From Prorocentrum cordatum (Eukaryota > Sar > Dinophyceae > Prorocentrales > Prorocentraceae), in NCBI GenBank assembly GCA_963575745.1, contig CAUYUJ010015705.1, positions 59,859-84,858 of the forward strand: DNA of 25,000 nt. Reading direction: 5' to 3'. This document shows positions 9,333 through 17,468 of the stretch, piece after piece. Each line of letters begins with the position of its first letter. The stretch's first letter is position 1. The position numbers and the translations under genes are program-made. A model generated the notes under the pieces. The model was not told the DNA's origin. It saw nothing but the letters and a program-made list of their open reading frames with translations, and did not search any database.

Positions 9333-9800
9333 ACCCCCATAGGCCCCCCTTCGCGCTGGGAGGGACTAGGATGCCCCGACAGAGACATGTGGAGGACCGT
9401 GCTCAGTGCCATGGCGCGGGGCGCCCCCATGCTCCAACAGGAAAGACAGGTCAGGCAGGTACTAGCGAGAGCTCACCTAACCGACAGGCTGCTAATATCC
9501 TTCGAGACGCACTGGGCCCTGAATCCGCCAACAGGCACCAGGAACTCCACAGGCGGAAGGATCTGGCCCCAGACTGCTGCTCTCACCGCAGACGCGGTAT
9601 GCGCGATTATGCAGTCCACAACAAGAGGAGCCCCAAGATGCGAAGGCTCACTATACCCCTTCCAGCCTCTATCCGACGAAGCCCTCGACGCCGTCCTCGC
9701 CACGACTATGGGAAGCTCACTAGGAACAAACACCAGCCGACTCAGGGCAGTTGACTCAACCTGGCTCAACCTCAGAGGTGGGCGACTCCAACCTGACAGC
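9284..9800 (+). CDS. unknown helical domain before a C17 tract
   Basis: The segment begins with SSLLNRAAEILD in one frame, then switches near 9355-9365 into a second frame that reads LSAMARGAPMLQQERQVRQ, LARAHLTDRLLISFETHW, ALTADAVCAIMQST and LSDEALDAVLATTMGSSLG. It ends in the pure C17 run at 9800-9816. The composition is that of a compact helical domain about 150 residues long. I do not recognise it. Downstream of the C run this frame becomes Arg/Pro-rich and is probably wrong. Confidence 0.45.
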
Positions 9801-9816
9801 CCCCCCCCCCCCCCCC
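9800..9816 (+). repeat. C17 homopolymer followed by AG
   Basis: Seventeen C followed at once by AGCAG. The pattern resembles a polypyrimidine tract with an acceptor AG, but a proline-coding slippage tract is equally compatible, because protein-like sequence continues on both sides. Confidence 0.88.
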
Positions 9817-10038
9817 AGCAGCCCGAGCGCGGAGAGGACGCAGGTCCACCCCCAACAACCCCCCACAGAGCCGCACAGGGGAAAACACTGGGGCGCGACC
9901 CCTGCCCGCAGGAGTGCCCGCAGAGGAGCCACCGCGACACCCCGAGCGGCGGAGCCAGCAGAGTAGAGAAGCAGAGCACCCCGTCGCCAGGAGGCAGCAG
10001 ACCCAGAGCCGATACAGACGGACACGGCAAGCCTGCCC

Positions 10039-10578
10039 ATGGGAGCGAGGGCTCGACCCAGGGCGCCCCTCCTCGCGAAGGTGCTGCACCAAATCTCCTT
10101 CAGGCATTGTGTCAATCTCACCGCGACCCCCCTCGAGGCCGACGACGCGGCCAGACTCATCCTCCAAGGAATCGTCGCTGCAGACACCAACCAACAAGGG
10201 GACAGCGACGATGACGTCCTCGACGGAGGCGACCCCCCCAGGCACGACAACCCGGACGAGACAGCCGCGTGGACTGTCATGCGAAACACCTGCCACATTT
10301 GCCACCCGCACGCTATCCCCGAAAGGGCCATCTGCGGGGCCGCCAGGCCACTCATGACCCGACACGCACAAAGGGCGGGAGGAGAGGTGCGCAGACTTCC
10401 GGCGGCCACCAGACACCACAGCGCAGGGGATAAGCTGGCGATCATTCAGGCCTCGCAGATGCGCGCAGGGTGGATGCCGCCCGGACAAGGCTGGTTCCCC
10501 TGTCCCAGAACCGACAACAACCCCACTGCAAATTGGACGTCTGCGTACTGCCGGGAATGCCGTGCGCCACAACGCTGA
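10039..10578 (+). CDS. Cys/His-containing segment just upstream of RNase H
   Basis: This frame reads LLAKVLHQISFRHCVNL, then ADDAARLILQGIVAADTN, an acidic stretch (QQGDSDDDVLDGGD), then NTCHICHPHAIPERAICG and, near the end, GWFPCPRTDN and AYCRECRAPQR. The C/H spacing CxxCHxH with later CxxC hints at metal binding, but no named zinc finger fits. It ends at a TGA at 10576-10578, overlapping the start of the RNase H frame by about 20 bases, so it may be the N-terminal half of the same protein after a one-base slip. The ATG at 10039 may be internal. Confidence 0.45.
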   Translation: MGARARPRAPLLAKVLHQISFRHCVNLTATPLEADDAARLILQGIVAADTNQQGDSDDDVLDGGDPPRHDNPDETAAWTVMRNTCHICHPHAIPERAICGAARPLMTRHAQRAGGEVRRLPAATRHHSAGDKLAIIQASQMRAGWMPPGQGWFPCPRTDNNPTANWTSAYCRECRAPQR

Positions 10579-11555
10579 CGGCGAACACAGACCTGGAACC
10601 AGGGGACGAAGTCACCGTCCGAAGCTCCCCCTTCCCAGATACCAACAGCATCCAATGGCCATATGAGGTCACCTTCGACGGCGGCGCCCGGAGTATCGAA
10701 GGCCGCACCAAGGTCTCAGGGGCAGGCGCTCCCTTGTGGCACCATGACCCAGCCACCGGGACCCCCAAAGTGAATGCGGTAGCCATCGTCGCCCTCCCCA
10801 ACTGCAGCAGCGCACAAATGGCGGAGGTTGCCGGCTGCCACGCGGGTCTCGCCCTGCTACCCCACCTCAGAGGCCCCCTCGGGGCCGCCAGGGTCGTTGG
10901 AGACAACTTAGCCGCCATCCGATACGGGGCCGGCACAGCCAGATACCGGAGACTACACCTGGCCCAGCAAATGGAGGACGCCCTTGGGCAAGCGGAGAAC
11001 GCCGGCTGGGCGCGCACATGGCAGGCGGTCAGGCGACGACTGAACAAGGCAGCAGACAGCCTGGCCAGAATCGGGGTCTATTGGGCTAACGCCGTACTCA
11101 GCGCGGGGGATGCCACCGTTCGTACACACATCCGGCGGGTAGACACCGCCCCTGCCCCTCCCGCGCGCGATATCGACCTGTGCGACCCGTCGGCTTGTGC
11201 CGGCCCCGCTTTCCATTTGGGAAATCCTCCGCCCCCCCCCCCCCCCCCCCCCCCTTCGCCCCTGGCCGCCGATCGATCGATCGCTCCGCCGACCAAGGCC
11301 CCCCCCTGCAGCGGTCCGCGACCCCCCACTTTACACGTTCTCTTGCGGCGGCCAGCTGCGCCCAAGTATGCCAAGGAAGAAGAGCAACCAAGGACCGTTG
11401 GCGCGTTGGCCCTCACCCACCGCCTGCAGGGCAGACGGCCCCGTCCCAGTGGGAGATCTCCTCCCATTCCGCGCGCGAGAATGCCCCTGGCTCCGCCGGG
11501 CACACTTCAAAGGCGAATGGTGCTGGCGGTGCGAGCTCTGCCAAAGGTTTGGTGA
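10557..11555 (+). CDS. ribonuclease H type 1 domain protein
   Basis: Type-1 RNase H cuts the RNA strand of RNA:DNA hybrids using four acidic residues. All four are visible: Asp in TFDGGARS (codon 10677-10679), Glu in AEVAGCHAGL (10824-10826), Asp in VVGDNLAAI (10902-10904) and Asp in NKAADSLARI (11055-11057), with spacing typical of the fold. The domain spans about 10650-11070. The pattern (DGGAR, AE...GL, GDN, N.AAD.LA) resembles RNase H domains of plant-type and retroelement origin. No reverse transcriptase motif is visible anywhere nearby. The C23 run at 11232-11254 follows the domain, and the Arg-rich remainder to 11555 is probably out of frame. The ATG at 10557 is the nearest upstream start in frame, but the protein may begin earlier, in the frame that ends at 10578. 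Confidence 0.78.
   Translation: MPCATTLTANTDLEPGDEVTVRSSPFPDTNSIQWPYEVTFDGGARSIEGRTKVSGAGAPLWHHDPATGTPKVNAVAIVALPNCSSAQMAEVAGCHAGLALLPHLRGPLGAARVVGDNLAAIRYGAGTARYRRLHLAQQMEDALGQAENAGWARTWQAVRRRLNKAADSLARIGVYWANAVLSAGDATVRTHIRRVDTAPAPPARDIDLCDPSACAGPAFHLGNPPPPPPPPPPSPLAADRSIAPPTKAPPCSGPRPPTLHVLLRRPAAPKYAKEEEQPRTVGALALTHRLQGRRPRPSGRSPPIPRARMPLAPPGTLQRRMVLAVRALPKVW
11232..11254 (+). repeat. C23 homopolymer, the longest in the window
   Basis: Twenty-three C in a row lie just after the RNase H domain. The best protein frame differs on either side. A GATCGATCGATCG stretch follows at about 11271-11283. Confidence 0.9.
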
Positions 11556-11640
11556 CGGCAAGGGGCGCCTTCTCGCGTGGGAACACTGGAACGAAGGCAA
11601 CATGCAGTGGGCCAACGGGCGGCCCGACCCTCGGGAGTAA
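11340..11640 (+). CDS. Cys/Trp-rich module after RNase H
   Basis: This frame reads VGDLLPFRARECPWLRR, then FKGEWCWRCELCQRFGDG and LLAWEHWNEGNMQW before a TAA at 11638-11640. The CPW...WCWRCELC arrangement recalls the Cys modules at about 16180-16340 and 16660-16870 (C..CP far upstream of WxCxxC), so it may be a third, shorter member, perhaps zinc-binding. No named family recognised. It is probably the continuation of the RNase H protein after a slip in the C23 run. Confidence 0.45.
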
Positions 11641-11905
11641 CCTGTGGACCATGACAAATGGGTCGGAGAACGACCACGTACACAATTGCAAGATCAGCAG
11701 ATTCCGCTGGGACGGATGGAAGACGCCAGTGCCGGGCGAGGTTCATGGGCAGCCCCACCTTCCCGGGTAGAATTTCCCCGACGACTGGGACTATGTACCA
11801 GTCAACTTCCCTTACAGGGGCGACAGCCACGACTTCGCCACCCCCACCGGCACAACTCATTCCAGGGACACACGCCCAGCCTCGCAGCTGAGGTGGGCCT
11901 GGGGA
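11641..11905 (+). CDS. continuation fragment with one in-frame TAG
   Basis: A further frame switch gives SENDHVHNCKISRFRWDGWK and TPVPGEVHGQPHLPG, a TAG at 11768-11770, then NFPDDWDYVPVNFPYRGDS in the same frame. The aromatic, non-repetitive composition argues that both halves are real coding sequence. From about 11900 to 12110 the sequence is proline/threonine-rich in every frame and I see nothing definite there. Confidence 0.35.
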
Positions 11906-12111
11906 ACAGCGTCAAGGGGGGGGGCCCAGCATCTGGGGCGCCCCTGGCCTACCCTCCGCACCGCACCCATATAACACAACCAGACGCGACACAGGGAACA
12001 GCAGACCCAACGCCTCCAGCAGGGCCTCCTCTCAGGAATCCGCCGGCAGGTCCCGAGTCGAAGCTGACGAGAGCATGGGGCAGCGCAGCCAGCACGGCGC
12101 ACCCCCAGAGG

Positions 12112-12832
12112 AGATAAGGAAGGTCTCGCTAGAGTCGTCAGCTGTGGCCGCCGCCGACGCCGTCAAACAGCTGTAAGCCGCCCCCGCCAACAGCGGAGCC
12201 GCCCAGCTTCGTCTGCACATCCCTCCGGGGGCAATCACAGAGGGCGCCCACCCCCCAAAGCACTGGGTACAGGTCCTGCGGCAAAGGGGGGGCAACCTCG
12301 AAAGACTGGCCTGGACCGAATGCGTGGCATCGACCGAGAAGGTTTGGGACAGCTCTACCAAGGCCAGGACTGATCTTGAGAGAAGGCAGAGCTGCGCTTT
12401 AGGCGTGTCAGTCACCCCCATCAACGAGAACTCAGAATGTGACATCCTCGATCGCTTTATGCTGAGGAACGCGTTCGTTCCCCACCCAGGTCGGGAAAGT
12501 GCTGTTTCACTGGCACTGGCCTCAGGTGTTCAGGATTCTTCTCAAAGGCCAGGGCGCGGGGCAGGATGCGCGCATGCTACTCCTCAGCATCGCCAGCCCG
12601 GCAGTGGACCAAGTTGCCTCAGTCAAACTACTCTGGCCACCAGACCTCGGAGGCACGGCCCCCTCCCATGACTGCCAGGCGCCGGGGCTCAGACCGGGCT
12701 CGAGGTCCCCCAGCAACGAGTGCATCGTGGTGTACGACGCTGGAAAATTTAGGGAGTTCCACGCGGATGACAGGATCGCGAGACCCGCCTACGTAGGCCA
12801 ATCGTGGCACAGAATGGACAGGGCCCCCCCCA
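12112..12832 (+). CDS. region directly upstream of the helicase core (two frames, one TAA)
   Basis: One frame gives KVSLESSAVAAADAVKQL, a TAA at 12174-12176, then HWVQVLRQRGGNLERLAW and SVTPINENSECDILDRFML. Near 12500 the frame shifts to HWHWPQVFRILLKGQGAGQD and later NECIVVYDAGKFREFHADD. This runs into the C8 at 12824-12831, after which the helicase frame begins without a gap in sense. It probably forms the N-terminal part of the helicase protein, where UPF1-like helicases carry accessory beta domains, but the sequence alone does not show such a domain. Confidence 0.42.
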
Positions 12833-13876
12833 ATGATCCAGTTTCGACGGATCTCCACCGCAATCACCGAGATCTACAGGCTGCAGCAGGCTCCACGCGA
12901 CCTAACCGGGACCCCCCTGGACGTCATCACTTACCTCCTCACATTTCGCACGGCCGATAAGAAGGACAAGGCCCTGGCCAACAGCGTGCGCAACGCAGCC
13001 CAGCGTGGGCAAACCTCACTCGCTCGCGCCACGGCCACCCTTGAGGCACGCTTCCCCAGCACCGGCCGGCCAGCAACTGTCGCCGGCTTAGCGCTACCCA
13101 ACCCCCCCACGGAGCCCCCGTCTGCCGCCCCCTTCTCTGGCCCAGAGGTGGACGAAGCCATAGGACAGGTCTTCCAGCGTGCCAGGGACCTACCACCGCA
13201 GACGGCCCTCGAGGAAGGCGCCAATCGACACAGCCTCAAGCGCGATGCCACAAGGGCCCTCGCTGCCTCCACCCTACACCACGTAACAATCGTACACGGA
13301 CCGCCCGGCACCAGCAAGACAATTTTCTCGGTTGCCACCATGCACACCTGGTCCAACGCGCTCCCTGCAGGGCCGTCAGTCGCTCTGGCGGCAGGTTCCA
13401 ACGCGGCCGCAGACCAACCGGTGCTCGCCTTAATCAGCGCACACCATGCCAACAAGTTGGGCCCCCTCTCAGGGTTCCCGGCCAGGTGCGCGCGCCTGGC
13501 CAAAGACTTCAAAGTAGCCAAGGAGCTGGCAGTGCTCACCACTGGAGGACACTACCACACAGCCCACGGCAGGTTCCCATACGAAGGCGGAACCTCCAAA
13601 GATTTCCCCGCATTCAGGACCCGGCTGCTCAAGGACGCCAAGACAATCATCGCCACACACGAATCTGCGGAAGCACTAGAGAAGGCCGCCCCAGTCGCCC
13701 TACTCATCATAGACGAGGCAGGGCAGGCACACGAGCTAATGGCCGCCATGTCCCTGGACAGCGTCATCCGCTCCGGTGGACACCTAGTGTTGGTTGGCGA
13801 CCCCAAGCAGCTCCCCCCCGCAGTCATCTCCAGGAAGGCAGCGGACCAAGGGCCTTGCCTCTCCATCTTTGACCGT
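12833..13876 (+). CDS. UPF1-like superfamily 1 helicase, N-terminal half (motifs Q to III)
   Basis: SF1 helicases of the UPF1 group unwind RNA or RNA:DNA using ATP. Visible motifs: a Q-like region (HSLKRDATRALAAS, residues 133-146); Walker A GPPGTSKT at 156-163, with Ser where most family members have Gly; motif Ia ALAAGSNAAADQ (185-195); a TIIATHESA segment (271-279); Walker B DEAGQ at 294-298, the UPF1-type form; and motif III GDPKQLPP at 322-329. The frame stays open to 13981, but helicase sense ends at residue 348 (R, codon 13874-13876). One extra base at 13877 moves the remainder into another frame. The ATG at 12833 directly follows a C8 run and sense continues upstream, so the true start is probably earlier. 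Confidence 0.82.
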
Positions 13877-13877
13877 C

Positions 13878-15044
13878 CACCATGCCCTGGGGGAGGACCA
13901 GTCCGCCGTGGTTCAGCTCAGCCTCTGCTACCGTATGCACCCCCTGCTGTTGGCCTGGCCGAGTTGTGTCTTCTACAATAACACCATGCACACCGGCCTA
14001 ACCGACCCTCTGTCGCAGAGACCCCTGATCGAGGGGCTCCCATGGCGGGACTTCCTCCCCTGGAGCGACACCATAGACCTAGCAAAGGCAGCGGGCATCA
14101 CCAAGGATGACATGGAACACATGTTGCGTGGCCTGGATCCAGGGAATCAGCACAAAGATGAGCGGCACCGCTTCCTACTGGTGGACAACCCCTCTTTGGA
14201 GGTCACATCGAGGCTACACGCAGGATGCGCCAACCTACCTGAGGCAGCGCAGACGGTGGACATAGTGCGCGCCCTCCTGTCTGCCATGCAAAATGGCACC
14301 ACAGTGCGGGCAGTCGTCGGCTACCAGCTGCAGTGCGCCATCCTTGAGAACGGATGGCCCCCAAGCGCACGCAGCGTCAGCGGCGCCCTCAGGCAAACCA
14401 AGACCAAGGGCAAAGGGAAAGGGAAAGACCGAACAGCTACAGGCAAGGACCCCACAACCCACCCCCCAGACCGCTCCACCGACACCAGCGATCACGCCAG
14501 CGCCTTCGCGCAGCGCAGCTCAGAGCTCACAGGCGCCCACCTGAGCTTCCCCGGGCTGCGACTCCTCGCTGAAGAGCAGCTTGCAAGCGGCAAGCTCACC
14601 ATCTCAACCATTGACTCCAGCCAAGACGGCGATGCCGACCTGGTCATCTTCCTGACAACCAGGTCGAACTGTTGGCACGACTGGGGCTTCATGGACAACC
14701 CCAACAGAGTGAACGTTGCAATCGCCCGCGCCACCCGCAACGCGGTCATCATCTGTGACGGGAGGATGTTCGGCGCCGCTACAGGATCGCGCCTCCGGGA
14801 GTTCTCTGCGTACGGAAGATTCGCCAAATTCTGGGTACGCTTCACACACACGGGAGACATAGGCAACAGGTGGTCACTGGCGGTCGACGAAGGATTCGAC
14901 CCCATCCGAGACGTCACCACATGGATCCCCGATTCGCCCTCGTACACAGGAGACGAGGTCATCCAGGGACTCGACAACGCGATCGGGAAAGCTCGTGCCT
15001 CCATGGAAAAGAACTTTGCAGACAGGATAGCAGCACCACTTTGA
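13878..15044 (+). CDS. UPF1-like superfamily 1 helicase, C-terminal half (motifs IV to VI)
   Basis: Sense resumes at 13878 with HHALGEDQSAVVQLSLCYRM: the YRMHP of motif IV is at 13929-13943 and FYNNTM follows, as in UPF1-like proteins. Further on come EAAQTVDIVRALLSAM and VVGYQLQCAIL, then motif V TISTIDSSQDGDADLVIF (about 14600-14654), GFMDNPNRVNVAIARATR (motif VI, conserved Arg at 14727-14729) and VIICDG. Between motifs IV and V lies a low-complexity insert KTKGKGKGKD (about 14397-14430). The stop is TGA at 15042-15044. With the first half it makes a full two-lobed SF1 core broken by a single base. The family is confident; the cellular target is not known. Confidence 0.82.
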   Translation, partial: HHALGEDQSAVVQLSLCYRMHPLLLAWPSCVFYNNTMHTGLTDPLSQRPLIEGLPWRDFLPWSDTIDLAKAAGITKDDMEHMLRGLDPGNQHKDERHRFLLVDNPSLEVTSRLHAGCANLPEAAQTVDIVRALLSAMQNGTTVRAVVGYQLQCAILENGWPPSARSVSGALRQTKTKGKGKGKDRTATGKDPTTHPPDRSTDTSDHASAFAQRSSELTGAHLSFPGLRLLAEEQLASGKLTISTIDSSQDGDADLVIFLTTRSNCWHDWGFMDNPNRVNVAIARATRNAVIICDGRMFGAATGSRLREFSAYGRFAKFWVRFTHTGDIGNRWSLAVDEGFDPIRDVTTWIPDSPSYTGDEVIQGLDNAIGKARASMEKNFADRIAAPL

Positions 15045-15056
15045 CCCGGAGCCGCT

Positions 15057-15416
15057 ATGGGAGTTGTACTATACACCGTCTCTGGGCTTCACCCCCACCA
15101 GTACTCCATAGCCGACACACCGAGGCAGCCCGGCCGGCTCGACCGCAAGGCATGGAGCCATCTGGGATTCTGCTGCGACGTCGAGCTGGGCATTGACGCA
15201 AGCAACCTGGTCTACAATCTTACGTGGGCCGCCCTGGTCTGGTTCCTCGGGTTGGGCACCCCCTGGGCCAACTCACACCTGGCGGTCCCCGTGGCGTCGC
15301 CCCCCACCCCACCCCACCCCGCCCCACCCTTCGCGAAGGGCGTCAGCCACCGCCCGAAGGGCACCAGCCGCTGCACCCCCCCCCCGACGTGCTACAGCAG
15401 CTTCCAGAGGCATTGA
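15057..15416 (+). CDS. small ORF in frame with, and 12 bases after, the helicase stop
   Basis: An ATG at 15057 opens 119 residues in the same frame as the helicase C-terminal half, separated by the TGA at 15042 and four codons. The first 70 residues look real (VVLYTVSGLHPHQYSIAD, DASNLVYNLTWAALVWFLGL, the latter hydrophobic enough to be buried or membrane-associated). The rest is proline-rich and ends in a C10 run at 15376-15385 where the frame changes. It may be a separate small protein or the helicase C-terminus beyond a nonsense codon. Unrecognised. Confidence 0.42.
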   Translation: MGVVLYTVSGLHPHQYSIADTPRQPGRLDRKAWSHLGFCCDVELGIDASNLVYNLTWAALVWFLGLGTPWANSHLAVPVASPPTPPHPAPPFAKGVSHRPKGTSRCTPPPTCYSSFQRH

Positions 15417-16135
15417 GCCAAGAGACAGGGAAATGCAGGCGGCACCGCGCACACCCAGGGATGCAGCACCTGAAGTCCCTGCTCCGCCCAGGACAAGCCA
15501 TCTCAGGGCTACGGCGCTCTCTCCTCAGCAGCGACGGGCCCCCCATGGATACCCCCACGCTCAGGGTCCCCCTAGTGGTTATGATGCTCCAACTGCGCGA
15601 GACCCGAGCGACGCTATGGCCGTTCCCACACCCGGAGGCCACCAGGGACATCTTCGAAGCAGCCATGGGCCTCTGCTACTCCTGGCAGAGTGCCCACAAA
15701 GAATAAAGAACCAAGTTTGCAGAGGCCCGGGGCTTCGACCTGAGTGATCTCGCATCCCTCCACTGGAAAATGGAGGACACTATCAAGCATATCAGCCCGC
15801 TCGCCACCTACGCCCACCACCACCAGGTTGCGACCAACCACGGGTGCCCGACCACTTGGGCAGGGACGCTGAACGACAAATTCATGCTGGAGGCCTCCAT
15901 GAGGGTCCTGGAGGAGATTGTCAAACCTGCTGCGATCAAGTCCCTGAGCAAGGGAAATTGTTCCATCTGCACACTGCACAAGGAGCTCAGCGGGTCCGAG
16001 GACGGGCTCGGCTGCCCAGACTCAATGGCAGACCTGGAATACATCGGCGGAGGAATCGCCATGTCCAACAAGCGCCTCGACGAGACCCCCCTGCATCCCC
16101 GGCCCCCGGTACAAAACTCACCCCACCAAAGGTAA
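15386..16135 (+). CDS. unknown helical fragment with one in-frame TAA
   Basis: After the C10 run at 15376-15385 the protein-like frame reads DVLQQLPEALSQETGK, MQHLKSLLRPGQAISGLRR and ATRDIFEAAMGLCYSWQSA to a TAA at 15704-15706. It then continues in the same frame with FAEARGFDLSDLASLHWKM, MRVLEEIVKPAAIKSLSKG and NCSICTLHKELS, to a TAA at 16133-16135. The flow across 15704 suggests a single protein with a nonsense change. An ATG at 15770 could instead start a separate 121-residue protein. No family recognised. Confidence 0.42.
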
Positions 16136-16472
16136 GCGACGACAGGTTCCACACCAGGCAACACGTCAGCAGCTTCGACTGCGACGGAGACGGCTGCCCG
16201 AACACGGGACTCAAAGACACGGCCGGCACCTGGGAAGATGACGGCATAAGGGAATTTCTGACACAAAACCGCCCCCAAGCGTACATGCAAGGCAAAAACT
16301 GCAGGTGGCTCTGCGAGCAGTGCTGGATCAGGTCGCTAGAAAAAAGGGGCATCGAGGTCCCCCTTGCCGCGCAAGACCGCAGCAACAAGAAGTCGCTCCA
16401 GCAGCGCCCACAAGCGTACAAGCGCACTTTGGACGAGGCTCGCTACAATAGGAGTTCCCGCGCTCTCCCCCC
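16098..16472 (+). CDS. Cys module, first copy
   Basis: A frame switch at the C5 run near 16104 leads to KVSDDRFHTRQHVSSFDCD and GDGCPNTGLKD, then CRWLCEQCWIRSLEKRG at about 16300-16350. The order (SDxRF, C..CP, then WxCxxC) matches the second copy about 450 bases on. Such paired Cys positions suggest a small metal-binding fold, but I know no name for it. The frame changes again at the C7 run 16467-16473. Confidence 0.45.
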
Positions 16473-16478
16473 CTGGAT

Positions 16479-17468
16479 ATGCTCCCAATTGGGCGCGGGC
16501 GGTCGGATACAGCGCAGTCTCCCTCCAGCCTGCGCGACCTTGTCATGAGCACCCCGCCCGTCTACAGGTCGCAGGCGGTCGGCGCCACCCCCCCAGCCCA
16601 CAAGCTGTCCGACGGCAGATTCGGGCCCGACTCGCACCGCACGAACACTTATTCCACCATGTGCGACAGCTGCCCCGCGGGGTCGCCACTGCTCGCGCGG
16701 TCGGCAACAAGTCCCGCCCTGGGCTGCTTCATGCGGAGCCCGGAGCCAGGCGCGCCGTGCAATGCCCGGGCAGGGCTACCGCCATGGGATGCCATGCCCA
16801 CGCTCTGGACCCAGCAGCAGTGGAACGCAGGATGGGCCTGCAGACGGTGCCTCATCCACTTCTGGAACGCGGCGCCCGGCACGCTCGACCGCATCTTGGA
16901 CCAACACTCCTCTAGCGCATGCCCCACCGCACCTGCCACGCGCGCAGCAACAGCAGAAGAGCACGCGGAAAGCTACGACATCAGTGTCTACCTCTCCCCA
17001 ACTGGCGTCAACGCAGCGGCCAAGGACACGCATCCAAGGCAATCGGCCACACGGGACGAGCTCACCCCCAGCGGCAGGGAGCACAACAGCGGCGCAGGAG
17101 AAAGCAGCGAACCAGACAAGGCTGGACGCGACATCAAATCCCTGTTTCCCGACGTTGCCCCGCCAGGGTGCCCTATTCTACCAACCCACTCCACCTTCAG
17201 GCTCACTGGGGTGGAGTCCGACGGCCCCATGCGCCCCTTGGTGAAGTACCTGCTGGAATGGAACCACTCCGTCTACAAATGTTGGGCTGATTTCGTGCTG
17301 CAGCACGGCGCAGGGGGCTACCGACGAGGGGTCGTGGCCCACAGCGCGTCTGCTCCCTTCCCTGGGAATGATCTACGGGGTACGATCCCGAACGACTGTT
17401 ACCCCCCCGATATCCCATGGGACGGGCAGCGGGCCGCAGTGGCCGGAGTGGTCTACCACCTAGCTTAA
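16479..17468 (+). CDS. Cys module, second copy, and following domain
   Basis: This frame is the cleanest of the 3' part. It reads HKLSDGRFGPDSHRTNTYST, CDSCPAGS and AGWACRRCLIHFWNAAPG, related to the first Cys module. After an acidic/hydrophilic linker comes a new compact segment with HSTFRLTGVESDGPMRPLVK, LEWNHSVYKCWADFVLQHG and AAVAGVVYHLA, cut by TAA at 17466-17468. The frame continues in sense beyond the TAA. ATGs at 16479 and 16545 are both possible internal starts. No family recognised. Confidence 0.5.
   Translation: MLPIGRGRSDTAQSPSSLRDLVMSTPPVYRSQAVGATPPAHKLSDGRFGPDSHRTNTYSTMCDSCPAGSPLLARSATSPALGCFMRSPEPGAPCNARAGLPPWDAMPTLWTQQQWNAGWACRRCLIHFWNAAPGTLDRILDQHSSSACPTAPATRAATAEEHAESYDISVYLSPTGVNAAAKDTHPRQSATRDELTPSGREHNSGAGESSEPDKAGRDIKSLFPDVAPPGCPILPTHSTFRLTGVESDGPMRPLVKYLLEWNHSVYKCWADFVLQHGAGGYRRGVVAHSASAPFPGNDLRGTIPNDCYPPDIPWDGQRAAVAGVVYHLA

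Noticed and set aside
9756-10445. Long minus-strand open frame upstream of RNase H
   Set aside because: It lies opposite better protein sequence on the plus strand and its product is Ser/Gly/Arg-biased without motifs.
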